DNA of 64,000 nucleotides from NAT127 sp034717695 (GTDB taxonomy: Bacteria; Pseudomonadota; Gammaproteobacteria; Pseudomonadales; Porticoccaceae), in the NCBI GenBank assembly GCA_034717695.1, contig JAYELS010000021.1:124001-188000 (forward strand). Direction: 5' to 3'. The notes beneath the pieces were generated by a model. The model searched no databases. It was not told where the DNA came from and saw only the letters and a program-made list of their open reading frames with translations. The number at the start of each line of letters is the position of its first letter. The stretch's first letter is position 1. This document shows positions 17,846 through 25,627 of the stretch, piece by piece. The position numbers were made by a program, and so were the translations under genes.

Positions 17846-18610
17846 ATGACCCAACCGCTTCCCTCCTTCCGCCTCGATGGCCGTCGCGCCCTGGTGACCG
17901 GCGCCTCCAGCGGCCTCGGCCGCCACTTTGCCCTGACCCTCGCCGCCGCCGGGGCGGAGGTGATCATCGCCGCGCGGCGCGCCGACAGGCTGCAGGATAC
18001 CCTGGCCGCCATCGCCGCGGCGGGGGGCAGGGGCACGGCGGTAGCCATGGATGTGCGCTCCCGGGACAGTGTGCGGGAGGCCCTCGACAGCGTCGCCCCG
18101 CCCCATATCCTGGTGAACAACGCAGGGGTCAGCGACACCCGGGGCGCCCTCGACTACGACGACGCCCAGTGGGACGCCATCGTCGACACCAACCTCAAGG
18201 GGGCCTGGATCGTCGCCCAGGAATGCGCCCGGCGCATGGTGGCGGCGGGACAGCCCGGTTCCATCATCAACGTCACCTCCATCCTCGCCGACCGGGTGGC
18301 GGGGGGCGTCGGCCCCTACTGCGCCGCCAAGGCCGGGCTCGCCCACCTGACCCGCGCCCTCGCCCTGGAGCTCGCCCGCCACGGCATCCGCGTAAACAGC
18401 CTGGCGCCGGGCTACGTGGCCACCGAGCTCAACCGCGACTTTCTCGCCAGCGAGGCCGGGGAAAAACTCCAAAAACGCATTCCCGCCCGCCGCTTCGGCC
18501 AACCGGAGAACCTCGACGGCCCCCTGCTGCTGCTCGCCTCCGACGCCGGGGCCTACATGACCGGGAGCGACATCGTGGTGGACGGCGGCCACCTGTGCGG
18601 CTCCCTCTGA
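17846..18610 (+). CDS. Short-chain dehydrogenase/reductase
   Basis: 254 residues, classical SDR. The cofactor motif TGASSGLG is near residue 20, NNAG near 90, catalytic Ser in NVTSI and YCAAK. The C-terminal GSDIVVDGGH is typical of FabG-like 3-oxoacyl or alcohol dehydrogenases. ATG 17846 was preferred over an in-frame ATG 18 bases upstream because of the GGAG-like site. It lies downstream of an AAACA-N8-TGTTT palindrome and starts the catabolic region; the phosphatase gene follows after 10 bases. Confidence 0.88.
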   Translation: MTQPLPSFRLDGRRALVTGASSGLGRHFALTLAAAGAEVIIAARRADRLQDTLAAIAAAGGRGTAVAMDVRSRDSVREALDSVAPPHILVNNAGVSDTRGALDYDDAQWDAIVDTNLKGAWIVAQECARRMVAAGQPGSIINVTSILADRVAGGVGPYCAAKAGLAHLTRALALELARHGIRVNSLAPGYVATELNRDFLASEAGEKLQKRIPARRFGQPENLDGPLLLLASDAGAYMTGSDIVVDGGHLCGSL

Positions 18611-18620
18611 GGCAAACCCC

Positions 18621-19268
18621 TTGAGCACCCTGATCCTGCTGCGCCACGGCCAGGCCGCCTTCGGCGCCGACCACTACGATCAACTCTCCCCCCTCGGGGA
18701 GGCCCAGGCCCGGGCCGCCGCCGAGCTGTTCCGGGACCGCGACTGGCACTTTAAGCGGGTGATCAGCGGCCCCCGACAGCGCCAGCGGCTCACCGCCGCC
18801 CTCGCCTCGGGCCGGGCCATCGACAGCCTGGACGTGGACCCGCGCCTCGATGAATTCGCCGAGGGCAGCCAGATTCTCGCCGCCGCCGAACGGCGCGCGG
18901 GGCAGCCCCTCGAAGGCACGGCGCGGCTCAAGGCCTACATGGCGGAGATCCGTCTGTGGAGCCGTGGCGAGGCGATCATCGACGGGGTGCCCGACGCCGA
19001 CGCCTTCCGCCGCACCGTGGATGACTGGCTGGCGGCGGTCACGGCGGATCGCGCCCCCGGCCAGCGCATTCTGGCGGTGACCTCGGCGGGGGTGATCGCG
19101 GCGCTGCTGTGCCGGGTGCTCGGCCAGGGGGACGGCGATATCGCCCATTGGATGGGGGTGCTGGGCAACGGGTCCCTCACCACCCTGCTGTTTTCAGGGG
19201 GGCGCGTGGCGGTGCGGGATATCAATGGCAGTGGGCACCTGCCCCGCGCCCTGTTGAGCGGGATCTAG
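18621..19268 (+). CDS. Histidine phosphatase family protein
   Basis: 215 residues with the phosphohistidine RHG motif at the N-terminus (LILLRHGQAAFG) and the second catalytic His region (VTSAGVIAALL, where the usual His is Ala). Phosphoglycerate-mutase fold, substrate unknown. The start is TTG 18621, placed by the motif and by GAGG upstream. It is co-directional with the SDR gene 10 bases before, so co-transcribed. The stop codon is inside a perfect palindrome shared with the convergent EthD gene. Confidence 0.82.
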   Translation: MSTLILLRHGQAAFGADHYDQLSPLGEAQARAAAELFRDRDWHFKRVISGPRQRQRLTAALASGRAIDSLDVDPRLDEFAEGSQILAAAERRAGQPLEGTARLKAYMAEIRLWSRGEAIIDGVPDADAFRRTVDDWLAAVTADRAPGQRILAVTSAGVIAALLCRVLGQGDGDIAHWMGVLGNGSLTTLLFSGGRVAVRDINGSGHLPRALLSGI

Positions 19269-19288
19269 GGCCTGTTAACAGGCCCTAG
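19265..19288. terminator. 24-bp perfect palindrome spanning both stop codons of convergent genes
   Basis: CTAGGGCCTGTT followed by its exact complement AACAGGCCCTAG. The TAG of the phosphatase gene (19266–19268) and the TAG of the EthD gene (read from 19285–19287) both lie in the arms. It would form a hairpin in either transcript but lacks a U tract. Confidence 0.6.
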
Positions 19289-19671
19289 CCCAGGTCGGAG
19301 ACCGCCTCGTCGACGAAGAAGAAGCGCATCCGCCCGCGATCGAACAGCCGCTCCTCGTCCTCGGCGATCTCGCGGGCGATGTCGGCCACCGCGAACTGGG
19401 CGTTGGCGGCATCGAAGGCGGCGCGATCCGGGTACCAGATTTCCAGCACCACATCGAACTTCCCCTCGTCCAGCGCCCCGGTCAGGGGATTGGGGAAGGG
19501 TGTCAGGTAACGGCGCATGTAGCGGCTGGCAAAGCCCCGCAGGTATTTTTCGCCGATGCGGCGGTGGGTGCTCTCGTAGTATTCGCGAAACGCCTCGGGG
19601 GACATGCCGGGGCGACGTTTCAGAAGGCCAATCATCTTGATCACGGTACTCTCCATGCCGGTACTGTCCAT
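19285..19671 (-). CDS. EthD-domain protein
   Basis: 128 residues with a ferredoxin-like EthD fold: VIKMIGLLKRRPGMSPEAF, then FDVVLEIWYPDRAAFDA, a pattern of dimeric alpha-beta barrels found near degradative oxygenases and reductases. ATG 19671 has GGAGAG; ATG 19656 is also possible because the sequence repeats itself there (two ATG in similar context). It precedes no gene closely but is 27 bases downstream of the MDR gene on the same strand. Confidence 0.75.
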   Translation of the reverse strand: MDSTGMESTVIKMIGLLKRRPGMSPEAFREYYESTHRRIGEKYLRGFASRYMRRYLTPFPNPLTGALDEGKFDVVLEIWYPDRAAFDAANAQFAVADIAREIAEDEERLFDRGRMRFFFVDEAVSDLG

Positions 19672-19698
19672 GCCGATACTCTCCGGTTGCGCCGGCCC

Positions 19699-20721
19699 TC
19701 AAGGGTCGGCGATCTTGAGCAGTTGCTTGCCGAAGTTGCGGCCCTTGAACAGGCCGTTGAGAACCTCGGGGCAGTTTTCCAGGCCCTGGGCGATATCCTC
19801 CTTGACGCGGATCTCCCCGGCCTCGACCCACCGGCGCATCTCGGCGATGCCGGCGGGAAACTCGTCGAGGTAGTCGAGCACCAGAAAGCCCTGCATTCGC
19901 GCCCGGCGGATCACCAGCTGCATGTAGTTCCGCGGCCCCGGGGGCAGGGCGCGGCCGAAATAGCCGCTCGATATGCCGCCGCACAGGGCGATGCGGGCGC
20001 CGATGGCGATGTTGATCAGCACCGCGTCGAGGATCTCGCCGCCCACGTTGTCGAAAAACACATTGACCCTGTTGCCGCACAGGCTCTTCAGCTGGGCGGC
20101 CACCTCGCCGGCGCGGTAGTCGATGGCGTGGTCGAAATTCACCTCCTCCACCAGCCAGCGGCACTTTTCCTCGCCGCCGGCGATGCCGATCACCGTGCAG
20201 CCGAGGCGCTTGGCGATCTGCCCCGCCACCGAGCCGGTGGCCCCGGCGGCGCCGGACACCACCACGATGTCCCCGGGGCGGGGCTCGGCGATGCGGGTCA
20301 TGCCGAAGTAGGCGGTCATGCCGGTGAGGCCGTAGATATGCAGCGGATAGGTGAGGGGCACGCCGGCGGGCACCGGGCTGATGGGAAACATCCCGGCGCC
20401 ATCGGTGGCGATGTAGTCCTGCCAGCCGAAGGTGCCCTGCACCAGATCCCCCGCCCGGTAGAGGGGATGGTGGGATTCCACCACCCGGCCCACCGCCACC
20501 GCCCGCATGGGCTCGCCGATGCGCACCGGCGGCACGTAGCTCGGCAGGTCGTTGAGCCAGCCCCGCTGGGCCGGCTCGAAGGAGAGGTAAAGGTTGCGCA
20601 CCAGAATCTCCCCCTCGCGGGGCTCGGGCACTGGCGTCTCGACCCAGTCGAAATGCTCGGGGCCCACCTCCCGCTCGGGGCGGGATTTGAGCAGCCACTG
20701 GCGATTCACGTCTTGACTCAT
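19699..20721 (-). CDS. MDR-family NADP-dependent oxidoreductase, CurA-like
   Basis: 340-residue zinc-free medium-chain reductase of the YncB/CurA/leukotriene-B4-dehydrogenase type, reducing alpha,beta-unsaturated carbonyls. It begins with the VNRQWLLKSRPEREV pattern, has YGLTGMTAYFGM, the NADP motif SGAAGATGSVAGQIAK and FFDNVGGEILDAVL. No zinc ligands are seen. ATG 20721 was chosen (GAGG upstream); upstream in-frame sequence belongs to the preceding quinohaemoprotein in another frame. Two further paralogues are in this window, at 47554 and 55052. Confidence 0.9.
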   Translation of the reverse strand: MSQDVNRQWLLKSRPEREVGPEHFDWVETPVPEPREGEILVRNLYLSFEPAQRGWLNDLPSYVPPVRIGEPMRAVAVGRVVESHHPLYRAGDLVQGTFGWQDYIATDGAGMFPISPVPAGVPLTYPLHIYGLTGMTAYFGMTRIAEPRPGDIVVVSGAAGATGSVAGQIAKRLGCTVIGIAGGEEKCRWLVEEVNFDHAIDYRAGEVAAQLKSLCGNRVNVFFDNVGGEILDAVLINIAIGARIALCGGISSGYFGRALPPGPRNYMQLVIRRARMQGFLVLDYLDEFPAGIAEMRRWVEAGEIRVKEDIAQGLENCPEVLNGLFKGRNFGKQLLKIADP

Positions 20722-20743
20722 TGCAACACCTCGCTGCCCGGCA

Positions 20744-22660
20744 TCAGTCCGCCGGGGGCTCCAGGGTAAAGGCCAGGAACAGGTTGCCCGGCATGTTGGG
20801 ATTGAAAAGATAGCCCGAATTGAGGAACAGCATGCCGTCCTGCAGGACCGCCGAGGCCGCCCCCTCCATGGCACCGCCCCGGGCAGTGGTACCTGACGGG
20901 GTGACGAACTCCCGGGCGGTGTCGAAGGCCCACAGCACCTCGCCGGTGGCGGCGTCATGGGCGCGGATGTAGCCGTCGATGCTGCCGGCGAACACCAGTT
21001 CCGGGGTGGTGGTGATGGCGGCGCCGTTGCCCGGCATGCACAGCGCGCGGCCGTTGCAGACGTCATCCACCGCATGCCACTTCCACAGATACTCGCCGCT
21101 GCGCAGATCGAGGGCGAACACCCCTGGGTTGGGCTCCCGGGGCTTGTGGAGGGTGGAGAGCATGGCGTCGGAGATGGGCACGAACACCCGGTCGCCGGAT
21201 ACCGCCATGCCGAAATGCACGCCGCCCACCAGGCCGCCCTCACTCACCTGCTGCCGCCAGCGCAGCTTGCCGCTGTCCGGGTCCAGGGCCCACACCATGC
21301 CGGATTTCTGGCCCCCCAGCACGAACTCCTCGCCACTGCTGGCCCGGGCGAGGATGGTGGCGGCGCCGAAGTCGTAGTCAGGGCCCTTCTCCGCCGGGCA
21401 GTTGGTGTCGTCCTCCACCTCGCAGGCGCTGTTCCAGGCATCCCCGGCGGTGGCCTGGAACACCCAGTTGATTCGCCCGCTGGCGAGGTCCATGGCGATG
21501 ATGGCATCGCTGGTGTCGTTGGCGGGGGAGGAGTAGTTCTCGCCGGTGCCCACGTAGAGCTGGTTGCGCTTGACGTCGATGGCCGGGCTGTTCCAGATGG
21601 GCGCCCCGGAGGGACCCAGGCGATCGGCCCCCACGGCGTTCTTGCCCTGGATCGTCGGCTCCCCGGGGATGGTGTAGGTCTTCCACAGCTGGGCGCCGCT
21701 CTCCGCGTCATAGGCCACCACCGAGCCCCGGAAGGTGCAACAGCGGTACTCGGGCTTGACCGCCGAGATCACCTCCAGGGACGACACCGGCACATAGAGG
21801 CGGCCGTCGTGGAGCGCCGGGGCGCCGGTGATGGTGGCGTTGGAGTGGGCGTCCGGGCGCTGCTGCCACACCAGCTCGCCGCTGCGGGCGTCGAGGGCGT
21901 AGACGTTGCCGAGGTAATCCCCGAAGTAGAGCCGTGGTTTCGCCGTCCCATCACCCTTCTCCCAGGGGGACATCACAATGGCGGTCCGCACCTCGGAGCG
22001 GGCGCGGAAGGTCCAGCGCACGCAGCCGCTGTCCCGATCCAGGGCGTAGACCCGGCCATCCTGGCTGCCCACGTGGACGGCGCCGGCGGCCACCACCGGG
22101 TGGGAACGGGCGCGCACCGCCCCGGGGAAGCCGAAGGCCCACTTGACCCGCAACTGGCCCACATTGCCCCGGTGGATGCCCGCCAGTTCGGTGGAGAACT
22201 CCCGCCGGTTGTCCGGCGTGACGCCCCAGCCGCTGACCCGGGGCGGGTCGTTGATGTCGAAGCGGGCGGCATCTCCGGTGCATTGCACAAAGGTGTTCTG
22301 GCCCTGTTCCTCGGCGAGGGAGTGGCCGGTGAGATATTCCGCCACCGCCCGCTTCTCGCGGTCGGACAGCTGGCCCACCTGGGCCGCCATCACCCCTTCG
22401 GTGAGGGCGTGGTAAATGGCCCCGGTGGCCATGAACTGCAACATGCCCCGGCTCGGCGCCCGGGGCACCCCCGCCTCGTGGCAGTTGGCGCAGACGCGGT
22501 CGTACACCGCCTTGCCCTCGGCGCTCGCCGGGGTGGACTTGACCACCAGGGTCTCGGCGGCATCGGGCCCGGGGGCCGCGGCGGCCAGGGGCGCCAGGAG
22601 AGCGAGCAACGGGGGAAGGACAAGCCGCCACAGGGGGGCGTTGAGATCGGGGTATCGCAT
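20744..22660 (-). CDS. Quinohaemoprotein dehydrogenase, PVA-dehydrogenase-like (cytochrome c plus PQQ propeller)
   Basis: 638 residues, exported. A signal peptide (about 1–29) is followed by one c-type haem site (Cys57-x-x-Cys60-His61) and a beta-propeller of PQQ dehydrogenase repeats (RVYALDRDSGCVRWTF, NVYALDARSGELVWQQ, YIRAHDAATGEVLWAF). An adjacent Cys-Cys pair in PEYRCCTFRG is like the vicinal disulfide of PQQ alcohol dehydrogenases. Haem first, propeller second is the order of polyvinyl-alcohol dehydrogenase, so a bulky secondary alcohol is plausible. Periplasmic. No PQQ synthesis genes are in the window. Located between a CurA-like reductase and a TonB receptor on the same strand. Confidence 0.85.
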   Translation of the reverse strand: MRYPDLNAPLWRLVLPPLLALLAPLAAAAPGPDAAETLVVKSTPASAEGKAVYDRVCANCHEAGVPRAPSRGMLQFMATGAIYHALTEGVMAAQVGQLSDREKRAVAEYLTGHSLAEEQGQNTFVQCTGDAARFDINDPPRVSGWGVTPDNRREFSTELAGIHRGNVGQLRVKWAFGFPGAVRARSHPVVAAGAVHVGSQDGRVYALDRDSGCVRWTFRARSEVRTAIVMSPWEKGDGTAKPRLYFGDYLGNVYALDARSGELVWQQRPDAHSNATITGAPALHDGRLYVPVSSLEVISAVKPEYRCCTFRGSVVAYDAESGAQLWKTYTIPGEPTIQGKNAVGADRLGPSGAPIWNSPAIDVKRNQLYVGTGENYSSPANDTSDAIIAMDLASGRINWVFQATAGDAWNSACEVEDDTNCPAEKGPDYDFGAATILARASSGEEFVLGGQKSGMVWALDPDSGKLRWRQQVSEGGLVGGVHFGMAVSGDRVFVPISDAMLSTLHKPREPNPGVFALDLRSGEYLWKWHAVDDVCNGRALCMPGNGAAITTTPELVFAGSIDGYIRAHDAATGEVLWAFDTAREFVTPSGTTARGGAMEGAASAVLQDGMLFLNSGYLFNPNMPGNLFLAFTLEPPAD

Positions 22661-22700
22661 GGCGTGAGGGCCTCGCTGTTATTGTCGAATTCTTGAACTG

Positions 22701-22752
22701 CCAACAAAAGGCATGGCGGCGCTGCCTTGCTGCGCCGCCATGCTTTTGTTGG
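22701..22752. terminator. Long hairpin between TonB receptor and quinohaemoprotein genes
   Basis: Arms 22701–22722 (starting CCAACAAAAGGCATGG) and 22732–22752 (ending CATGCTTTTGTTGG) pair over 21 bp with a single bulged G. It lies just before the quinohaemoprotein start and about 70 bases after the receptor stop. It could terminate receptor transcription or stabilise either mRNA. A second GC-rich repeat, GGGCGCGCCCCTGGCGCGCC, follows near 22760. Confidence 0.7.
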
Positions 22753-22818
22753 TATCCACTGGGCGCGCCCCTGGCGCGCCCCCTCCGATGGACTCTTCCC
22801 CGCTGGGGAATAGCGCCC

Positions 22819-25062
22819 TCAGAAGCGGTACATCACCTCCGCGCCAACCTCGCGGGGCGCCCGGGGCAGGGCGAACTTCCACAGGGTGCCGTTGTTGGCG
22901 CTCGCCGCCGTGGGGCGGCCGGGGCTCACCACGTAGTCGTGGGTGTAGTTGTCCTCGTCGGTGAGGTTGCGGCCAAACACCGCGAACTGCCACTGGCCGA
23001 TGGCGTAGCTCAGGGACGAATCCAGGAGCCCGTGGGCCTCGATGGTGGTGCCGGGGTGGTTGGTGAGGGTGGCCTCGTAGTCATCCCGCCAGCTGTAGCC
23101 CACCCGCCAGGTCAGCATGCCCTCGCCCACCGCGATATCCAGGGTCGATTGCGCCGACGCGGTGTACTTGGGGGCGCGGCGCAGATCGAGGCCGGTCTCG
23201 TCGGCGATGATGCCGTCGCCGTAGATGTCGGCGGTGAACTTCTTGTAGGAGGCATCCAGGTAACCGGCGTTGCCGGAGATCCGCCAGATATCGGTGATCA
23301 TGTAGTCCAGCTCCAGCTCCAGGCCGTCGAACTCCGCCTCGCCCACGTTGCGGATCGACAACTCGTTGCCGGTGGCCACGTTGGGGGCCGGCAGCGACAC
23401 CTCCACCTGCATGTCCTCGTAGATCATGTGGAAGGCGGTGGCGTTGAACTTCATGCGGCCGTCGAGGAAGGTGGAGCGCAGGCCCACCTCGAAGTTGGTG
23501 AGGGTCTCGGGGCCGAAGCCGCCCCCCAGCTCGTCCGGGGTGGATGCCCGGGGCGAGAAGCCGCCGCTGCGGAAGCCCGTGGAGTTGGTGAAGTACACCA
23601 TGTGGTCATCGTTGAAGTGGTAGCGCAGGCCCCAGCGGTAGATCCAGTCGTTGTCCTTGCGCTCGCCGCCGGCGTTGGGGCCGACGTTGATGGCGCCGGT
23701 GACGGTGTCGGTCACGGTGCGGGCCATGCGCTTTGTCTCGGTGATGAAGCGGGTGCCCAGGGTCAGCACCAGCTTGTCGTCGAGCATGCGGTAGTCGCCC
23801 TCGGCGAACACCGAGTGGGAGTCGGAGCTGGTGCGGGTGTCCTCCAGGGGGCTCCAGGCGTCGCTGCCGGTGAGCAGCAGGGTCTGGGTGATCTGGTAGG
23901 CCTCGGCGTCGGCACTGGAACTGAACAGGCCCGCCTGCCAGGTGAGGGAATCGCTCGCGTCACGGGTCAGGCGCACTTCGTGGGTGGTCTGCTGATAGTC
24001 GCCCCAGCGGTCCAGGTGGTAGATGGGCAGCGGCGAGCCGTCGCCATCGACACCGTAGAAGTCATCCGCGGTGATGAAGCCACCGATATAGGTGAGGGTG
24101 TGGTCGTCGGTGATCTGGGCGTTCAGTTCGGTGATGACCTGGTATTTCTCCAGCTCAACGTTGCCCACGTAGTCGCTTTCGATCTTGCTGCGATCGCCGC
24201 TGATGGGGTCCCCCAGGGAGCCGCCGCAGGTGCCGAAGAAGGCGCAGAACAGGTCGCGCTGGTCGGTGGAGGTGTTCAGCCAGGCGCCGGAGTTGCCCTC
24301 CATGTCGCTGTAGTTGAACTGCACCTCGCCGGTGAAGATGTCGTTGGGCTCCCACAGGAAGTGAGCGCCGGCGTGCATGTTGTCGCGCTTGTCGGGATCG
24401 CTGGCGATGCGGTTGGTGACGTAGCCCTCCCCCTGGCGGCTGGTGCCACCGGTGAGCTTCACGGCCCATGTCTCGGCGCCGTAGTTGTAGACGATGTCGC
24501 CCTGGGATTTTTCGTAGTCGCCGATGCGACCGCGCACCTTGCCGCTGGTCTCGTTGAGCTGGGGCTTCTCGCGAATGATATTGACGAGGCCACCCACCAC
24601 GTTCTTGCCGAACAGGGTACCCTGGGGGCCGCGCAGCACTTCGATGCGCTCCACGTCGAGCATGTCGAACACCTGGCCCACGGCGGTGTTGAGGGGCACG
24701 CCGTCCACCGCCACCAGCACGGTGGGGTCAAAGGCCTTCTCCACATCCTGGTAGCTGATCCCGCGGATGGAGAAACCGCCGTTGGAGGGGGTTCCCGCCT
24801 CGACGGTGTCCATCACCACGTTGGGGGCGAACTGGGCGAGGGAGGTGGTGTCGAGGGTAAAGGCGTTGGCGATGTCGTCGCCGGCGATGGCGCTCACCGC
24901 CACCGGCACATCCTGGATGCTCTCCTGGCGTTTACGGGCGGTGACCACCACTTCCTCGAGGGTCGCCTGGGCGAACACCGCGATGGGGGCGATGCCCCCA
25001 CCGACCAGGGTGGCGCCGGCGATGGCGGTGACGAGGGATTTTCTGAAGATATTACGGTTCAT
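22819..25062 (-). CDS. TonB-dependent outer-membrane receptor
   Basis: 747 residues. A signal peptide of about 33 residues (cleaved near VFAQA) is followed by the TonB box and plug region LEEVVVTARKRQESIQDVP, a plug domain with LRGPQGTLFGKNVVGG (about residues 140–155), and a 22-strand barrel ending in the terminal Phe of MYRF. This subfamily is abundant beside catabolic clusters and imports hydrophobic or glycosidic compounds; the ligand is unknown. ATG 25062 has AAGGGG upstream and places the signal peptide correctly. Divergent from the Rieske operon at 25628. Confidence 0.93.
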   Translation of the reverse strand: MNRNIFRKSLVTAIAGATLVGGGIAPIAVFAQATLEEVVVTARKRQESIQDVPVAVSAIAGDDIANAFTLDTTSLAQFAPNVVMDTVEAGTPSNGGFSIRGISYQDVEKAFDPTVLVAVDGVPLNTAVGQVFDMLDVERIEVLRGPQGTLFGKNVVGGLVNIIREKPQLNETSGKVRGRIGDYEKSQGDIVYNYGAETWAVKLTGGTSRQGEGYVTNRIASDPDKRDNMHAGAHFLWEPNDIFTGEVQFNYSDMEGNSGAWLNTSTDQRDLFCAFFGTCGGSLGDPISGDRSKIESDYVGNVELEKYQVITELNAQITDDHTLTYIGGFITADDFYGVDGDGSPLPIYHLDRWGDYQQTTHEVRLTRDASDSLTWQAGLFSSSADAEAYQITQTLLLTGSDAWSPLEDTRTSSDSHSVFAEGDYRMLDDKLVLTLGTRFITETKRMARTVTDTVTGAINVGPNAGGERKDNDWIYRWGLRYHFNDDHMVYFTNSTGFRSGGFSPRASTPDELGGGFGPETLTNFEVGLRSTFLDGRMKFNATAFHMIYEDMQVEVSLPAPNVATGNELSIRNVGEAEFDGLELELDYMITDIWRISGNAGYLDASYKKFTADIYGDGIIADETGLDLRRAPKYTASAQSTLDIAVGEGMLTWRVGYSWRDDYEATLTNHPGTTIEAHGLLDSSLSYAIGQWQFAVFGRNLTDEDNYTHDYVVSPGRPTAASANNGTLWKFALPRAPREVGAEVMYRF

Positions 25063-25156
25063 GGCTGTTCCCCTTGCTGCGAAGGTTATTTTTTGGATTG
25101 AGCTATGGTTATGTTCTGAACTACTGGCGAACGAAGGGATCATAGCACCCGGCGCA

Positions 25157-25180
25157 TTAAAAGCAAGCTTGATTGTTTAT
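25157..25180. promoter_or_regulatory. CAAGCTTG-centred palindrome, site 1 (upstream of the TonB receptor)
   Basis: AAAAGCAAGCTTGATTGTTT within an AT-rich stretch, centred on the 8-bp palindrome CAAGCTTG (25164–25171) with A-run left and T-rich right. Related sites are at 47421 and 54972, both just upstream of MDR oxidoreductase genes. It is about 100 bases before the receptor start, in the 565-base divergent gap 25063–25627. Confidence 0.5.
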
Positions 25181-25261
25181 ATAGGTATGGATAACCTCAG
25201 CCCCCGGGGAAGACCCCGACAACGTCCCCGGATGGCGCCCGAGAAATTGATATTTAGTCTT

Positions 25262-25283
25262 TATTTTCAATGGATTGAAAATA
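25262..25283. promoter_or_regulatory. Perfect 10-2-10 palindrome in the divergent gap
   Basis: TATTTTCAAT-GG-ATTGAAAATA is an exact inverted repeat of 10 bp arms. Its size and symmetry suit a dimeric repressor or activator. It is in the middle of the gap between the receptor and the Rieske operon. Confidence 0.6.
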
Positions 25284-25422
25284 CCTCCTGGCGACAGCGT
25301 CGGGCCATGGCGGGGGCAGTGGGCCGCCCAGGGCGGCGCCAATATCCGACAAACAGACAGGACGGGTTTTTAAATGCCGTTGACAGGCGGAAAATTTCCC
25401 GATAACTTGGTCGTTCGTTCAA

Positions 25423-25433
25423 CTAATTATTAG
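25423..25433. promoter_or_regulatory. CTAAT-T-ATTAG palindrome before the Rieske operon
   Basis: Short inverted repeat preceded by CGTTCGTTCAA, in an AT-rich patch about 195 bases before the oxygenase start. It could be a TetR-type operator or part of the promoter. Nothing else is recognised between here and 25627, which is GC-rich leader. Confidence 0.35.
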
Positions 25434-25627
25434 ATCACAGGTGGGTGACCGATGGTCGCGACATCACTCCGGCACAACCCCGCACCCCGGGGAACCGCCA
25501 AGACAATCCCCGGCGACCGCACACCGCGGCCAGTCGCCCTGGCGCCATGCCCCCACGCCCCGCAAAGCCCTCCCCAACCCCCATCGGGGATGCCCCCAAC
25601 TTCAGCCCAGAGAACCGGAGATTTGTC

